The notes: generated by a model from the sequence alone, not told the origin. Positions 50,795 to 62,765 are shown, counted from the first letter of the stretch. The stretch is DNA of 64,000 nt from Siphonodentalium dalli (GCA_032622095.1 CP136061.1:82122324-82186323); one strand, 5' to 3'. Program-made: numbers and translations.

Positions 50795-52010
50795 TTCTGT
50801 GAATTGGGGATTTTGTGTCAGAAATTGGGGAAAAATCCCTGGATCATTTATAGGACGCGTTTCCCTGTTCATGAGATAATATTTAATCCCATCCTACTAA
50901 TCAGACAATTCTTTTACAGGGACATCGTTGAATGAACTCCAACCTGCGACTGAAGTCTCAACTTGGGTTGGAACTCCTCAACGTGGGACCAGAGTCTATA
51001 ATCAGCTGTCCTGGCTGGGATTGTAAGTCTCTCCGTTTACAATCTGACGAGAATCAGAATCCTATGTTTGATTGTCGAAAAGCAGCTGATTAGCTGTAGA
51101 AATGCTATACATGTAATTTGATTCTCGCAAATTGTTCTGGAGTTTAAGGCCTGGTCTCCTTGTTGCTGCACATTCAATCCACAGTTATGCACATGTATAT
51201 TCTTGAGTACCAAGTAACAGTACAGGGTGTATATTTTCTATTACTAAATTATTATTACAGGGCACAATAACTGTACCGGTATAAATGTAGAGTGTAACTT
51301 TTTGAAACTTTCATTTGTGACACTGCCAGAGTCGCAAATGAAATTTACGAAATATTCCACCCTGCTCTATTAACCCTGTACTGTTTTAATAGATACATGT
51401 GTTTGGTAAATGTTTCTCCGATCGCGATAGGCACTCTCCATTTATCCCTAGATCATGTCTTGAATCTCTACTCTGCATTGATACGCCTATAGAGATCATA
51501 TTCCACCAGTTCAAAATTTGGGAACTTTTCGTTTTTCTGACCGATTTTGATACAGAACTTTATAACATTAAACAACAAGGCAGAGAATATACATTAATTT
51601 CTTTGTTAATATTTGTTCCTCAATAATCTACTTTTGGAGGCGATATCGCAATAAACATTGAATCAATTACCCGGGAAAAATTCCATGATTGTAAGCAATG
51701 AAAAACAAAATCGCTCACAAAGTCACTTAAATCGTGCAACTTCGAGTTGGGATCTTCACCCACAGTGAAGTACATTATTAAGGAACAGGTATGAACTAAA
51801 AAATGTGTTATCTGCACTGTTTTTTCAATGTTATAAACTTCGCTATCACAACATCAAAAAGTTTCCAGGTTTTTTACTGGTGGAATATAAAGATGAGGGC
51901 GTGGCTGGAATCCAGATTCATGGCATGATCTACATTTCTTCCATTGTTATTGTCAAACAGGGAATTGGATGTTTGTTCAAATGATTTTTCTCTATCAAAA
52001 TCTAATAATC
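50795..52010 (+). repeat. Segmental duplicate A
   Basis: It shares with 57760-60360, in order, AAATCCCTGGATCATT, TTCCAACCTGCGACTGA-type words, GTCTCAACTTGGGTTGGAAC, CATTCAATCCACAG, AACTTTATAACATT, AATCGCTCACAAAGTCACTT and ATGGCATGATCTACATTTCT. No insertions are recognised in this copy. Confidence 0.8.
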
Positions 52011-52064
52011 ACACAATTAGCGCCCGTAGGAATTAATACATTTTGCCATATGGTTTACATATAG

Positions 52065-52390
52065 AATATATGCATAGTGTTTCTGAATAACAAATTTAAT
52101 CCACTCATGGGATTGGCGATTTAGTATTTACGCCACGAGCTTCAGCGAGTGGTGTAAATCGCCAATCCCACGAGTGGATTAAATTTGTTATTCAAAAACA
52201 CTATGCGTATATTTTGTTTATGCCACAATCTTTACAATGCGATGGATAAACACTTTTCCGTTCAAAATTGTATGGAGAAAGTTTAATCAACTCTGCGAAA
52301 ATTATGCCACGATCTTTACAATGCGATGGATAAACACTTTTCAGTTCAAATTGTATGGAGAAAGTTTAATCCACTCTGCGAAGTTTAATC
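52065..52390. repeat. Palindrome followed by an 82-bp direct duplication
   Basis: CAAATTTAATCCACTCATGG ... CGAGTGGATTAAATTTG forms a ~60-bp-arm palindrome (52090-52190). Next come two copies of a unit with ATCTTTACAATGCGATGGAT (52220-52385). Confidence 0.8.
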
Positions 52391-52607
52391 AACAGTAGGC
52401 ACGTTTAATCAACAGGTGTTGATTAGATGTAAAATTTAAACATATGGCTTTATTTATATAGTAAGATAGGCGATCGTGGTATAAATGAACGTTTCCGATG
52501 TTCATAAACCAATAACTGAAGTTGACATCGAAAACCCGTACATCACTTCGAGCCGATCAAACATGTATACTGTATGCACTCGCTGCATGAAGCCACAACA
52601 GTTGACA

Positions 52608-52881
52608 TTAATCCTTTCATGACGGGAGCTGCACTGATGCAGCATTAAAAATCCTGTGCCAGTGCTTTCTCTTACATATGTGAGTCTCCCATAGGGAGCC
52701 TCACATATATAAGAGAATGCACTGGCTTACAAGTTCAACTTAAATATTGTTGGGCCAATGGATTCTCTTACATGTAGATACGCGAAGCTCCCTATTTGAG
52801 ACTCAGACTCATGTATTAAGAAATTGTATTGGCACAGGTTTTCCAAAAAATTTCAGGAAGCTCCAGTCATGGAAGCGTTAA
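52608..52881. mobile_element. CCCTTTCATGA-family MITE
   Basis: TTAA on both sides (52608-52611, 52878-52881). The left hairpin has GTCTCCC-ATA-GGGAGCC; the right hairpin is degraded. Ends TCCTTTCATGACGGGAGC and GCTCCAGTCATGGAAGCG. Confidence 0.75.
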
Positions 52882-52959
52882 AATATACTGGTACATGGAT
52901 ATGATTATAAAAAATGACATGCACATCGATTGGGTTCATTGGTTTTGACCGGCTTGTAA

Positions 52960-53334
52960 TTAACCCTTTACCCAACAAACCGGCTAAAACCGGCCAAATA
53001 AAGCTTCAACAGCCTAAAATATCTTCGGTCTGTCTCAATAGAACCATACAAATATGGATATCATTGGAACCGGCTCCTTGACCACATTGTGATAGTTACA
53101 GTTATGCCCTGTACCAATGCATTCTCTTATATATGCGAGTCGACCATAGATCGCCTCGCATATATAAGAGAATGCATTGGCCTAAAAAAAAAATTCTTAC
53201 ATTCTTTAACAATTTTATAATTTTTAATGTGTTAAGCCAATGCATTCTCTTATATATGCGAGGCGACATATGGTCGACTCGCATATATAAGAGAATGCAT
53301 TGGCACAGGGCCGTTATGTTGGGTAAAGGGTTAA
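52960..53334. mobile_element. TTAA-type MITE, family CCCTTTACCCAACA, copy 6
   Basis: TTAA on both sides; two hairpin modules (53113-53181, 53236-53305). Confidence 0.85.
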
Positions 53335-53611
53335 ACAAAGCTATGTGAATCACACGCTTTGTTCAATGACCCCAATCAATCTGCAGGTCATTTCTTAAAT
53401 GAACATACACAGTGACTGATTCTGCTTGATCGTAGACATATTGGTAGATATACATGTAAAGGTACCCAAGGCACTCGCAGTGTGTAAATGTGCAAAAAAT
53501 ATTTAAAGTTTAAACATCACCAATAAGAAGATCATGAAGAATGTACATATATAGATGGTCTTTGTTCTGATATTCATTATTGATAGTTCTCAAATAACAG
53601 AATTTTGCATT

Positions 53612-53706
53612 TGAAAACCATTGTTATGTAAACAAAACTGTTACATGGAGAAATATGTATACCTGTATTTCTCCATGTAACAGTTCTGTTTACATAACAA
53701 TGGTTT
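53612..53706. repeat. Palindrome
   Basis: AAACCATTGTTATGTAAACA and its complement enclose GTTACATGGAGAAATA arms around 53658. Confidence 0.85.
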
Positions 53707-54065
53707 CCACACACATTTGCAGAATGAGGTCCCTAGAGGGTGAATTTAGGGATGCTATCACGCACAGTGGACTAGCATCACGCTCGTTATGCTTAGACTA
53801 GCATCACTAGCTTTATGCTTAGACCTCATCTTCTGGGAAGTATCTACAGTCTCAAATTAAGTTTTTAGTTAATTTTCCCCTTCTTTTAATTTGCAGAAGA
53901 TAAAATGCATAATCAAGGTGGAACTTCAATCTGATCCTACATGTAGGGCTCCCTTAGCAGTGGGGGTTCCCAGAGTGTGAATTTGGTGATGCTAGCCTGC
54001 CATGCGGGATAGCATTACTAAATTCACCCTCTGAGGACCTCATTCTGCAAATGATAGACTCACTT
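53705..54065. mobile_element. CAGAATGAGG-family element
   Basis: CACATTTGCAGAATGAGGTC to GACCTCATTCTGCAAATG, with the middle words intact though shortened. Confidence 0.75.
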
Positions 54066-54092
54066 TAACTGGATGTGGCTACCATACTTCAT

Positions 54093-54543
54093 TTAACCCT
54101 TTACCCAACAAAACGGCCTTGTGCCAATGCATTATCTTATATATGCGAGTCGACCATAGGTCGCCTCGCATATATAAGAGAATGCATTGGCTTAACACAT
54201 ATTAAAAATGATAAAAGAATGTAGAAAAATATTATAAAAATTGTTAAAAAATGTAAGAAAAAATTATAAAATTGTTAAAGAATGTAAGAAAAAGTGTTAA
54301 AAAATGAATTTTTTTTAGGCCAATGCATTCTTTCATATATGCGAGGCGACCTATGGTCGACTCGCATATATAAGAGAATGCATTGGCACAGGGCATAACT
54401 GTAACTATCACAATGTGGTCAATGAGCCGGTTCCAATGATATCCATATTTGTATGGTTCTATTGAGACAGACCCAAGATAATATAGGCTGTTGCAGCTTC
54501 GTTTGGGCTATTTTTCTGGGCGTTTTGTTGGGTAAAGTGTTAA
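54093..54543. mobile_element. TTAA-type MITE, family CCCTTTACCCAACA, copy 7
   Basis: TTAA on both sides; hairpins at 54121-54191 and 54318-54388; ends CCCTTTACCCAACAAAAC and TTTTGTTGGGTAAAGTG. It inserted next to a CAGAATGAGG-family element. Confidence 0.85.
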
Positions 54544-55340
54544 AGTGAGTCCATCTTTAGATCTCAAATAAAACCCTGTAATTGTTTACTTTTATCAGCT
54601 TTCGACGATCAATATAAGTTGATAAATACATGCATGACATGCTGCACATATACATGTAAATGGACTGTTCATGTCCCATGAAATAATTGATACCATAGGG
54701 ACAGAAAGTTGAATTTGTCATTTAAGCCTGTCTTTAAAGTTTAAAGTAGCATTATACGAGTCTGTTGCATACATTGCGTTGAAATTGGATTGCAGACAAT
54801 AACACCAACGTGTTCAGGCGGCTGCAATGCATCCGTTACGTTGTATGCGTGAATGCACACAACTGAGATATTGTATTTTCAACTCAACGTAAAGCATAAC
54901 GCATACATTATATGGCTTGTGTCATGACATTTCTTGTTTTCAATTGATAAGAGATGGCCGCTGTCTTCAAAGCAAAGGCAAATAGACTTTTATTTATGTC
55001 AATATACAGTGTTAGTTATTTGGATTTGACAGGTTTGAGATTATCGTTGAATTAATTTAATACAGATACTTGTAGATTGATTTTCAATATTGCTTTTATT
55101 CCAATTTCAAACTTATTAGCTCCAATTATTATCCAGAAGCTCGCCATTATAACACAGCATATGCGATCGTGTGAACGGATTAACGCAGACAACAGATCAT
55201 ATCAACGCAAACATATCCAACAGACTCTGAACACTGCTTAAGATCATACTGTATAACTTCAAGGCCAAAATTACATGGAAGCAAGTTTCCAGTTATCCAC
55301 CTGCCAGGAACTCAAATTACTCCAAAGCTGTGCCCCATGC
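54544..55340. other. No recognisable feature
   Basis: A weak inverted similarity, 'cattgcgttgaaattgg' against 'tcaactcaacgtaaagcataacg' (54770-54910), suggests an old foldback element. Confidence 0.4.
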
Positions 55341-55344
55341 TTCA

Positions 55345-55790
55345 AAATATGGTGTCTGACATTTGCAGAATGAGGTCCCCCAGAGGGTGAGTTTAGTGAC
55401 GCTACCCACCACGGCAGGCTAGCATCACTAAATTCATCTGGGGACCCCATTCTTCATGGCCTTATGATGCCCTCATCTGCTATGAGAGACCTAGGATCAG
55501 ATTTAAGAGTTCAGTTGATGAAGATGGTGATTTAAACCTTGATTATGCTTTGTGTTGTCTGCTAATTTGTGGATATAGAGAAAAAGAGGAAGTTTCTAAA
55601 GAAACTAAAAAACTTGTTACTTTGTTAATAAAGATACCGTACTTACCAGAGAAGATGAGGCCTAAGCAGAGTGAGGTCCCCAGAGGGTGAATATGGCAAT
55701 GCTAGTCTGCTGTGCAAGGTAACGTCACTAAATTCACCCTCTGGGGACCTCATTCTGCAAATGAGAGGCACCATATTCTCAGCCCTGATT
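55345..55790. mobile_element. CAGAATGAGG-family element, nearly complete
   Basis: ATGGTGTCTGACATTTGCAG and its complement (GCAAATGAGAGGCACCATAT) at the ends; three hairpins in order. Confidence 0.78.
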
Positions 55791-55818
55791 ACAACGCCTT
55801 ACCCATTACTTCACTTAA

Positions 55819-56035
55819 TACAGAAATGCTCTAAATAATCAAGTCCTTAACCACAGAAGAATTATGGGTAATTTTTCAGGATTCAGTCGGAAATATGGCT
55901 TGTTGCCATTCATCAGAAAGCTCTCACCGAGAGCTTTCCAATGAATGGCAACAAGCCATATTTCCGACTAAATCCTGAAAAATTACCCATAATTCTTATG
56001 TGGTCAAGGAGTGGATTATTTAGAGCATTACTGTA
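55819..56035. mobile_element. Palindromic mariner-like MITE, copy 5
   Basis: Same palindrome centred near 55927, with a few more mismatches than the other copies. Confidence 0.85.
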
Positions 56036-56136
56036 GCTTGGGGAATAAAATAACAATTATCTCAATCCATAAAAAACTGTGAATATCTACTAGTATTTTA
56101 AAGGTACTGTAAAGTTTGTTACAAAACGTCAAGTTA

Positions 56137-56269
56137 AATTGTTAGGCCAATGTATTCTCTTGTATATGCAGGGCTCCCTGTGGGAAACTTGCTTATATAA
56201 GAGAATACTGGGTACATTGGCACAGGGTTTTCACAAAATTTCAAGAAGCTCCAGTCATGAAAGGGCTAA
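56137..56269. mobile_element. Right half of a CCCTTTCATGA-family MITE
   Basis: One hairpin (TGTATTCTCTTGTATATGCA ...) and the right end AAGCTCCAGTCATGAAAGGG are present; the left half is missing. Confidence 0.6.
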
Positions 56270-56961
56270 TTTATTCATATAATTAGAACATAATACTGAC
56301 GGTCAACCTCGTAAAGGAGGGGGGATTAATTAGAGCATAGCTGTATACTATGGATATGCGAAGAAGTTAATTAGAATAAAGTTTACAATTTATTTAGTAG
56401 ATACCTGTACATGTATACTGGTACTAGTATGGCTCAGCGCGTCTAAAGAATTTTGATTCATCTTGACCAATGTCACTGACAAAAATGTTGGAATCTTGGA
56501 CTGGTGTTGGCAAAAGATGGGATCACAGGATTTTTCTATCCATTTTGGAAAGATTCGCGGGTTGAGCCCTGGGACTTTCATATCAAGTCTCGAAATTGAT
56601 TCAGGCAACGATTCAAAATCTCATTGAATCTCTAATCAAATCATCTCCAGAGTGAAGATACAGAATAAATTATGACAACACAAATGAAAAACATGAGATA
56701 AGAGATCGTCAATGAAATCTTGTACATGTATCTTGGTTTATTTTTGCAAAATACAGAATATTCAAAATGTTCAATAAAAATATTTGTCTTTGGACAACAA
56801 CCCGATGACTTGTACGGGTATGTTGACGTCATTGACAACGTCAAATGTAACAAAGAATGTCTTCACTGAATTATGAGCTACTAGTATGCTGTACATAACA
56901 GGTAAATCACAAGTTCAATTATAAAGCAATAACGGCCAAAATTTCATTATACATGTACAAG

Positions 56962-57364
56962 CTACAATCTTCAGTGTGCAATAAAACAGAACAACTCAGT
57001 TGTGTGAACATGTTTACGTTATTGCACTCGTTTGTCATGCTGCGAGGCAAAACTTGAACCTACCGGGTATGGTTCTTGTTTTACCATCTCGTCACAACAA
57101 ACTTTTGCCACAGCAATAACCAGTTCACACACTTGTGTCATTTTATGTACATGTATAACGGTAATTCTTCTGTGCAATAAATTTATAGATTGACACCAGT
57201 GTGTGAACTGGTTAATGTTATTGCACAAGTTTGTTGTGGCGCGATGGTATAGTGAGAACCAGAGGTTCAAGTTTTACCTATTGTCAAGACAAATGAATGC
57301 AATAATGTTAATATGTTCACACCAGTGTTGTTCTATGTTTATTGCACACTCTGAAGTTTGTAGT
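56962..57364. repeat. Foldback repeat with ~180-bp arms
   Basis: CTTCAGTGTGCAATAAAAC / TTTATTGCACACTCTGAAG outer arms; AACCAGTTCACACACT / AGTGTGTGAACTGGTT inner arms. Arm divergence is moderate. Confidence 0.75.
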
Positions 57365-57996
57365 TTTTAGTACTATTATACTGAAAGTTAGGTTAATATT
57401 GTGATATTTAGTTTAACAAATTTGTGATTTAAGTAGACTACCTCATTCTATGATGAAAACAATTTTCTGTTACAGTTGACATCATCAACGACGTATACTT
57501 CAAGGTAATCGCTACAAGGACAAGACAAATTTTTTATTGAAACTTTTCAATTATTCTGTATTTGCAAAAATAAACCAATGGCGTCTGCAATAAACCATCT
57601 ACGGTACATGTATAGAAATAATAGAAAAATGGCATTTTCATTGTGAAACTCTGTGACCGTGTAATAAAACAGTTTATTCTATTTAAGATCATTATACAAT
57701 TTTTATTTCAATTTTATGCGAATGTACAATGTAGGAAGAGGACTTGAAAGTATTTATAAAAAGGAGGTTCAGAAATTGGGAAAAATCCCTGGATCATTGA
57801 TAGGACTCATTTCCCTGTTCATGAGACAATATTTAATCCCATCCTACTAATCAGATAGTTCTTTTACAGGGAAAGAGTTGAATGAATTCCAACCTGCGAC
57901 TGACGTCTCAACTTGGGTTGGAACTCCTCAACCTGGGACCGGAGTCTATAGTCAGCTGATTTGGCTGTGATTGTAAGTCTCTACAGTCTAAATGGC

Positions 57997-58231
57997 TTAA
58001 CCCTTTCATGACACATTAAAGACCCTGTGCCAGTGCATTCTCTTATATGCGAGTCTCCCATCGAGGAGCCTTGCATATATAAGAGAATGAACTGGCTTAA
58101 AAAAGGTCAAGGTAAATATTGTTATGCCAATGTATTCTCTTATATATGTGAGGCTCCCTCTTGGAGACTCACATATATAAGAGAATGCATTGGCACAGGG
58201 TTGTAGCAAAATTTTGTCGTGGAAGTGTTAA
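57997..58231. mobile_element. CCCTTTCATGA-family MITE inside a segmental duplicate
   Basis: TTAA on both sides, two hairpins. The homologous place in the other duplicate (near 51040) lacks it. Confidence 0.75.
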
Positions 58232-58349
58232 AATTTGAGAATCACAATCCTCAGTTTGATTCTCGTAATAGCAGCTGATTCTGTGTAGAAATGCTATAAT
58301 TTGATTCTCGGAAATTTGTATGGATTTTAAGGCCTTGTCTCCTTGTCGC

Positions 58350-58850
58350 GGTGGGGAGTCATATGGTTTTCGAGGTTGGTGAGTAACACGCATTCAAAAT
58401 GGCGGAGGTGAGTGCAATCGCTCAGAAACCTCATATAATAGTCATTGACACAAAGCATAGCATTTGGCCTGTTACAAACATATGCTTGTTTATTTTTAAA
58501 ATAAGTTGATAGCATCAGTTTTCTATAACATTCTGACCAAAGTTGCCAGTCAGACGTTCATGGAATACACCAGTCCAATGAGTCCATACATTTAGGAGAA
58601 TACTTCAAATGACAACTTTGGTCACAATGTTAGAGAAAACAACAAATGAGGTATCAGCTTGGTTGATAAATAGTATACATGTTGCATATGCTTGGACCGT
58701 ACATGTACATGTAGCTACCAAACTACTATGCAATATCCTACATGTAGTTTATTACATTGTTTCCTCGTTTCTGGTCGCGTTTTCAATCGCCTCGGTCATT
58801 TTGAATGCATGATACTCATCAAGTCAAAACCACGTGATTCCCCACCGTGC
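58350..58850. mobile_element. GTGGGGA-family inverted-repeat element inserted in a segmental duplicate
   Basis: Ends CGGTGGGGAGTCATATGG and CACGTGATTCCCCACCG. Inside are inverted 'cattcaaaatggcggagg' type arms and ACATTCTGACCAAAGTTG. The sister duplicate at about 51160 lacks it. Confidence 0.8.
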
Positions 58851-58979
58851 TTGTTCTACATTCAATCCACAGTGATGTACATGTATATTCTTGAGTGCCA
58901 TATATCATCAGTACAGGGTGGAACATTTTCTGACTAAATATTTAGTACAGGATGGAATAATCTCCTATATATTCATAAA

Positions 58980-59775
58980 CCATGGTTCTATATTCCCGGT
59001 ATGAGAACATTCAGATATTTTAACCTGAACAAATTGCATAAATCCTAACATCTAGTGGTCTAACTACAGACAAAATAATGCACACGGCTACGGGCAAGAG
59101 ACCAGGACACACCGGGCTGATCATGGTTTGACCCGGTGTGAGAAAATTTTGAAAACAATACAAGAAAATCGCAAAGCCTAGCATCTAGACTGGCCTCACC
59201 TGAAGCTTTCCTATAGTGTTGGAAATTTAAAACCTCATACTCCCCCTCAGGTTGGAAAAGTCTCCAACTGATGACCATTTCAGTTCAGAAAGTTTGACCA
59301 AATGTAGTAAAATATTGTTTTTTAAAACTTATTAGAAGTTTTGTATCTAATTATAGGCTAGGCTCAAGCCTTCCTAGAGTTGGAAATTTCAAACCTGACA
59401 CACCCCACTTAGGTTGGAAAATTTCCAACTGATGACAATTCCAACGACAATGTTGACCAAATGTATGACAATATTGTTTTCTTAAATTAAGTTTTTTGAC
59501 TGGCCACGGGGGAGGGACCAGGACACAAGCTTTCCAAGTGTTGGAAATTTCCAACCTGTCACCCCCCTGAGGTTGGAAAATTTCCAACTGATGACCATAT
59601 CAGTCCAAATTTTGACAAAAAATAGGAAAATATGCAAATAATTCAAACTACAAGAACATTTTCAATCTATTGTTTGTGTGAAATTTCCAACTAATGTTTT
59701 GGCAGGTATGAAATTTCCAACTGTCAAATTCTCACCCCACAGACCCCCCCTGTCGCCAAGTCTCTGATGGCTACA
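58980..59775. mobile_element. Insertion with repeated GGTTGGAAAATTTCCAACTG
   Basis: Four statements of GTTGGAAATTT-type and AATTTCCAACTGATGACAAT words at about 59215, 59380, 59545 and 59685. It interrupts segmental duplicate B. The class is unknown. Confidence 0.5.
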
Positions 59776-60360
59776 CCCGTATTGATCATATTCCACCAGT
59801 ACAAAACCTGGGAACTTTTTGGTGTTCTGACAGGGAACTTTATAACATTCAACAAACAAGGCAGAGAATATATTTCATTGTTAATAATTGTTCCTCAATA
59901 ATCTACTTCACAGTAGGGGGTCGTGCCAGCTCGAGATTGCATGATTTTTAGTAACTTTTTTGAGCCGATATCACAATAAACATTGAATTAATTACGTGGG
60001 AGAAATTCAATGATTGTAAATGATGCAAAGCAAAATCGCTCACAAAGTCACTTAAATTGTGCAACTTAGAGTTTGGACCTTCCCCAACAGTGAAGTACAT
60101 TATTATTAATATTAAGGATCGGGTATTAACTAAAAAATATATTACCTCCGCTGTTTTTTAAATGTTACAAACTTACCTGTCACAACATAAAAAAGTTCCC
60201 AGCTTTTGTACTGGTGGAATAATTATGATCTATACAGGCATAGCTGGAATACAGATTCATGGCATGATGATGCCATGATCTACATTTCTTCCATACTAAT
60301 TGTCAAACAGAGAATTGCAGATAGGTTCAAACATTTTTTCTCAATCGAAATCTAATAAAC

Positions 60361-61417
60361 TTGCTTGGTGTGTACAGGGATAAATTGTCGGAGAAATCAG
60401 CATCAAAAGATAAATAAGTTATACAATGAAGTATGTTTCAAACCCGTCTTGTTCAGTGTGTACTGTTCAATTAGTGTGTGTCGCAGACGTCAAAGCTAAT
60501 AAAGAGACCATGTTGTCAAAACAATCACTGATATTGCTACATCATCACTACTAGTAAGAACACATGTAGATTCCGAGTCGCAATGGAACAGACGCCAGTG
60601 TGTAAGAAACCGGAAAGATCAAATGGTACGGATTACCAATTCGCCATAATGACTTATTAGTAACAATGCGATCCAATTCAGGAGTCGACCAGGCGCTGTA
60701 CAAAACGATCCGAATAAGTAACTTTTTGGTGAAGTAACCAACAATGAACACTTATTTTTTTCGATGTTTTGCATTATTAAAATAGCACAAACAATGGTAC
60801 TTTAGTGTATTATATACATGTTTTCATGTACATGTACGTGTAACGGTTATATTTCCCTTAGGTGCATCAAAGCAAAATTGCATGCCTTGATCCAAAATCA
60901 AGCGCACAATAAACTGCGCACTTGCGTTTTTCAAAATCTAAGGACAGTATACAGACAGAACACAACGTGCATCCTAAACTTAACCCTAGACAATCAATGT
61001 AAATAATAAAAATAATATCCATTAGCATGATATCCATGAAAAGTAATATATACTGTGACATATCACCCGAATTTCAGAAAAAACATAAATGTCAATCTAC
61101 GCACTAACAGTATTGTGACATAAATGTCAATCTACGCACTAACAGTATGGCGACATAAATGTCATAAGCGAGTGCGATGTTGTAAGGATAGGATGAGTCG
61201 ATGCAGTATATCCTTCGTGATCCTTCTGCAATCGCACGAATGTCGTGAACTATCCGCCAGCAACACATGTGTACTCTTCTGCAATTACATGCCTGACTGA
61301 CCGATTATTTCTTATTTTTTCAGATTTTTTAGGAAGAATTATTCAATGCTATTTCTTGGTGTTGTCAGGTATGAAGATGATTTTATTTTAAAGTTCCGGT
61401 TTCATTGTTGAGGCGAA
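60361..61417. other. No recognisable feature
   Basis: Only a short direct repeat of ATAAATGTCAATCTACGCAC (61087, 61120) is seen. Confidence 0.5.
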
Positions 61418-62213
61418 CGTCATTACACCATGTGATGTCGGCGTCGTTCCATTACACCATGTGATGTCGGCGTCGTTCCATTACACCATGTGATGTCGGC
61501 GTCGTTCCATTACACCATGTGATGTCAGCGTCGTTCCATTACACCATGTGATGTCGGCGTCGTTCCATTACACCATGTGATGTCGGCGTCGTTCCATTAC
61601 ACCATGTGATGTCGGCACCGTTCCATTACACCATGTGATGTCGGCGTCGTCATTACACCATGTGATGTCGGCATCGTCATTACACCATGTGATGTCGGCA
61701 TCGTTCCATTACACCATGTGATGTCGGCGTCGTTCATTACACCATGTGATGTCGGCGTCGTTCATTACACCATGTGATGTCGGCGTCGTTCATTACACCA
61801 TGTGATGTCGGCGTCGTTCCATTACACCATGTGATGTCGGCATCGTTCCATTACACCATGTGATGTCGGCATCGTTCCATTACACCATGTGATGTCGGCG
61901 TCGTCATTACACCATGTGATGTCGGTGTCGTCATTACACCATCTGATGTCGGCGTCGTTCATTACACCATGTGATGTCGGCGTCGTTCATTACACCATCT
62001 GATGTCGGCGTCGTTCATTACACCATGTGATGTCGGCGTCGTTCATTACACCATGTGATGTCGGCGTCGTTCATTACACCATGTGATGTCGGCGTCGTTC
62101 ATTACACCATGTGATGTCGGCGTCGTTCATTACACCATGTGATGTCGACGTCGTTCATTACACGATGTGATGTCGTCGTCGTTCATTACACCATGTGATG
62201 TCGGCGTCGTTCC
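61418..62213 (+). repeat. 27-30-bp minisatellite
   Basis: About 28 units of CATTACACCATGTGATGTCG plus GCGTCGTT(C), varying by one to three bases at the junction. No distinct spacers, so not a CRISPR array. Confidence 0.92.
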
Positions 62214-62254
62214 ATTCCAAAAATGTGAGGCTTGGCAAAGATTATACAGGCTGA

Positions 62255-62765
62255 GATGAAGGAGCGGTTTGTATGAAGGAGCGGTATGTATGAAGGAGCG
62301 GTATGTATGAAGGAGCGGTGTGTATGAAGGAGCGGTATGTATGAAGGAGCGGTATGTATGAAGGAGCGGTGTGTATGAAGGAAGGAGCGGTGTGTATGAT
62401 GAAGGAGCGGTGTGTATGATGAAGGAGCGGTGTGTATGATGAAGGAGCGGTGTGTATGATGAAGGAGCGGTGTGTATGAAGGAGCGGTGTGTATGAAGGA
62501 GCGGTGTGTATGAAGGAGCGGTGTGTATGATGAAGGAGCGGTGTGTATGATGAAGGAGCGGTTTGTATGATGAAGGAGCGGTTTGTATGATGAAGGAGTG
62601 GTGTGTATGATGAAGGAGCGGTGTGTATGATAAAGGAGCGGTGTGTATGATGAAGGAGCGGTGTGTATGATGAAGGAGCGGTGTGTATGATGGAGCGGTG
62701 TGTATGAAGGAGCGGTGTGTATGAAGGAGCGGTGTGTATGAAGGAGCGGTGTGTATGATGTTTCA
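62255..62765 (+). repeat. 17/20-bp minisatellite
   Basis: About 28 units of ATGAAGGAGCGGTGTGT, with a longer form adding ATG. Its minus-strand open frame (repeats of SFIHTAP) is a by-product of the sequence. Confidence 0.92.

Larger units (their letters stand above)
57755..60360 (+). repeat. Segmental duplicate B, enlarged by insertions
   Basis: Colinear with 50795-52010 but carries a TTAA MITE (57997-58231), an inverted-repeat element (58350-58850) and a block with TTGGAAATTTCCAAC words (about 58980-59775). Confidence 0.8.

Noticed and set aside
50795-52010. A host gene within the segmental duplicate (75-codon ORF 51399-51626)
   Set aside because: The frame is not kept in the second copy at 59.8 kb, so coding is unlikely.
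57019-57270. 83-codon ORF (minus) containing VCELVIAVAKVCCDEMV
   Set aside because: It spans the two arms of a foldback repeat; no homology recognised.
61418-62213. CRISPR-like array
   Set aside because: Units are contiguous with no distinct spacers, and the window is eukaryotic.
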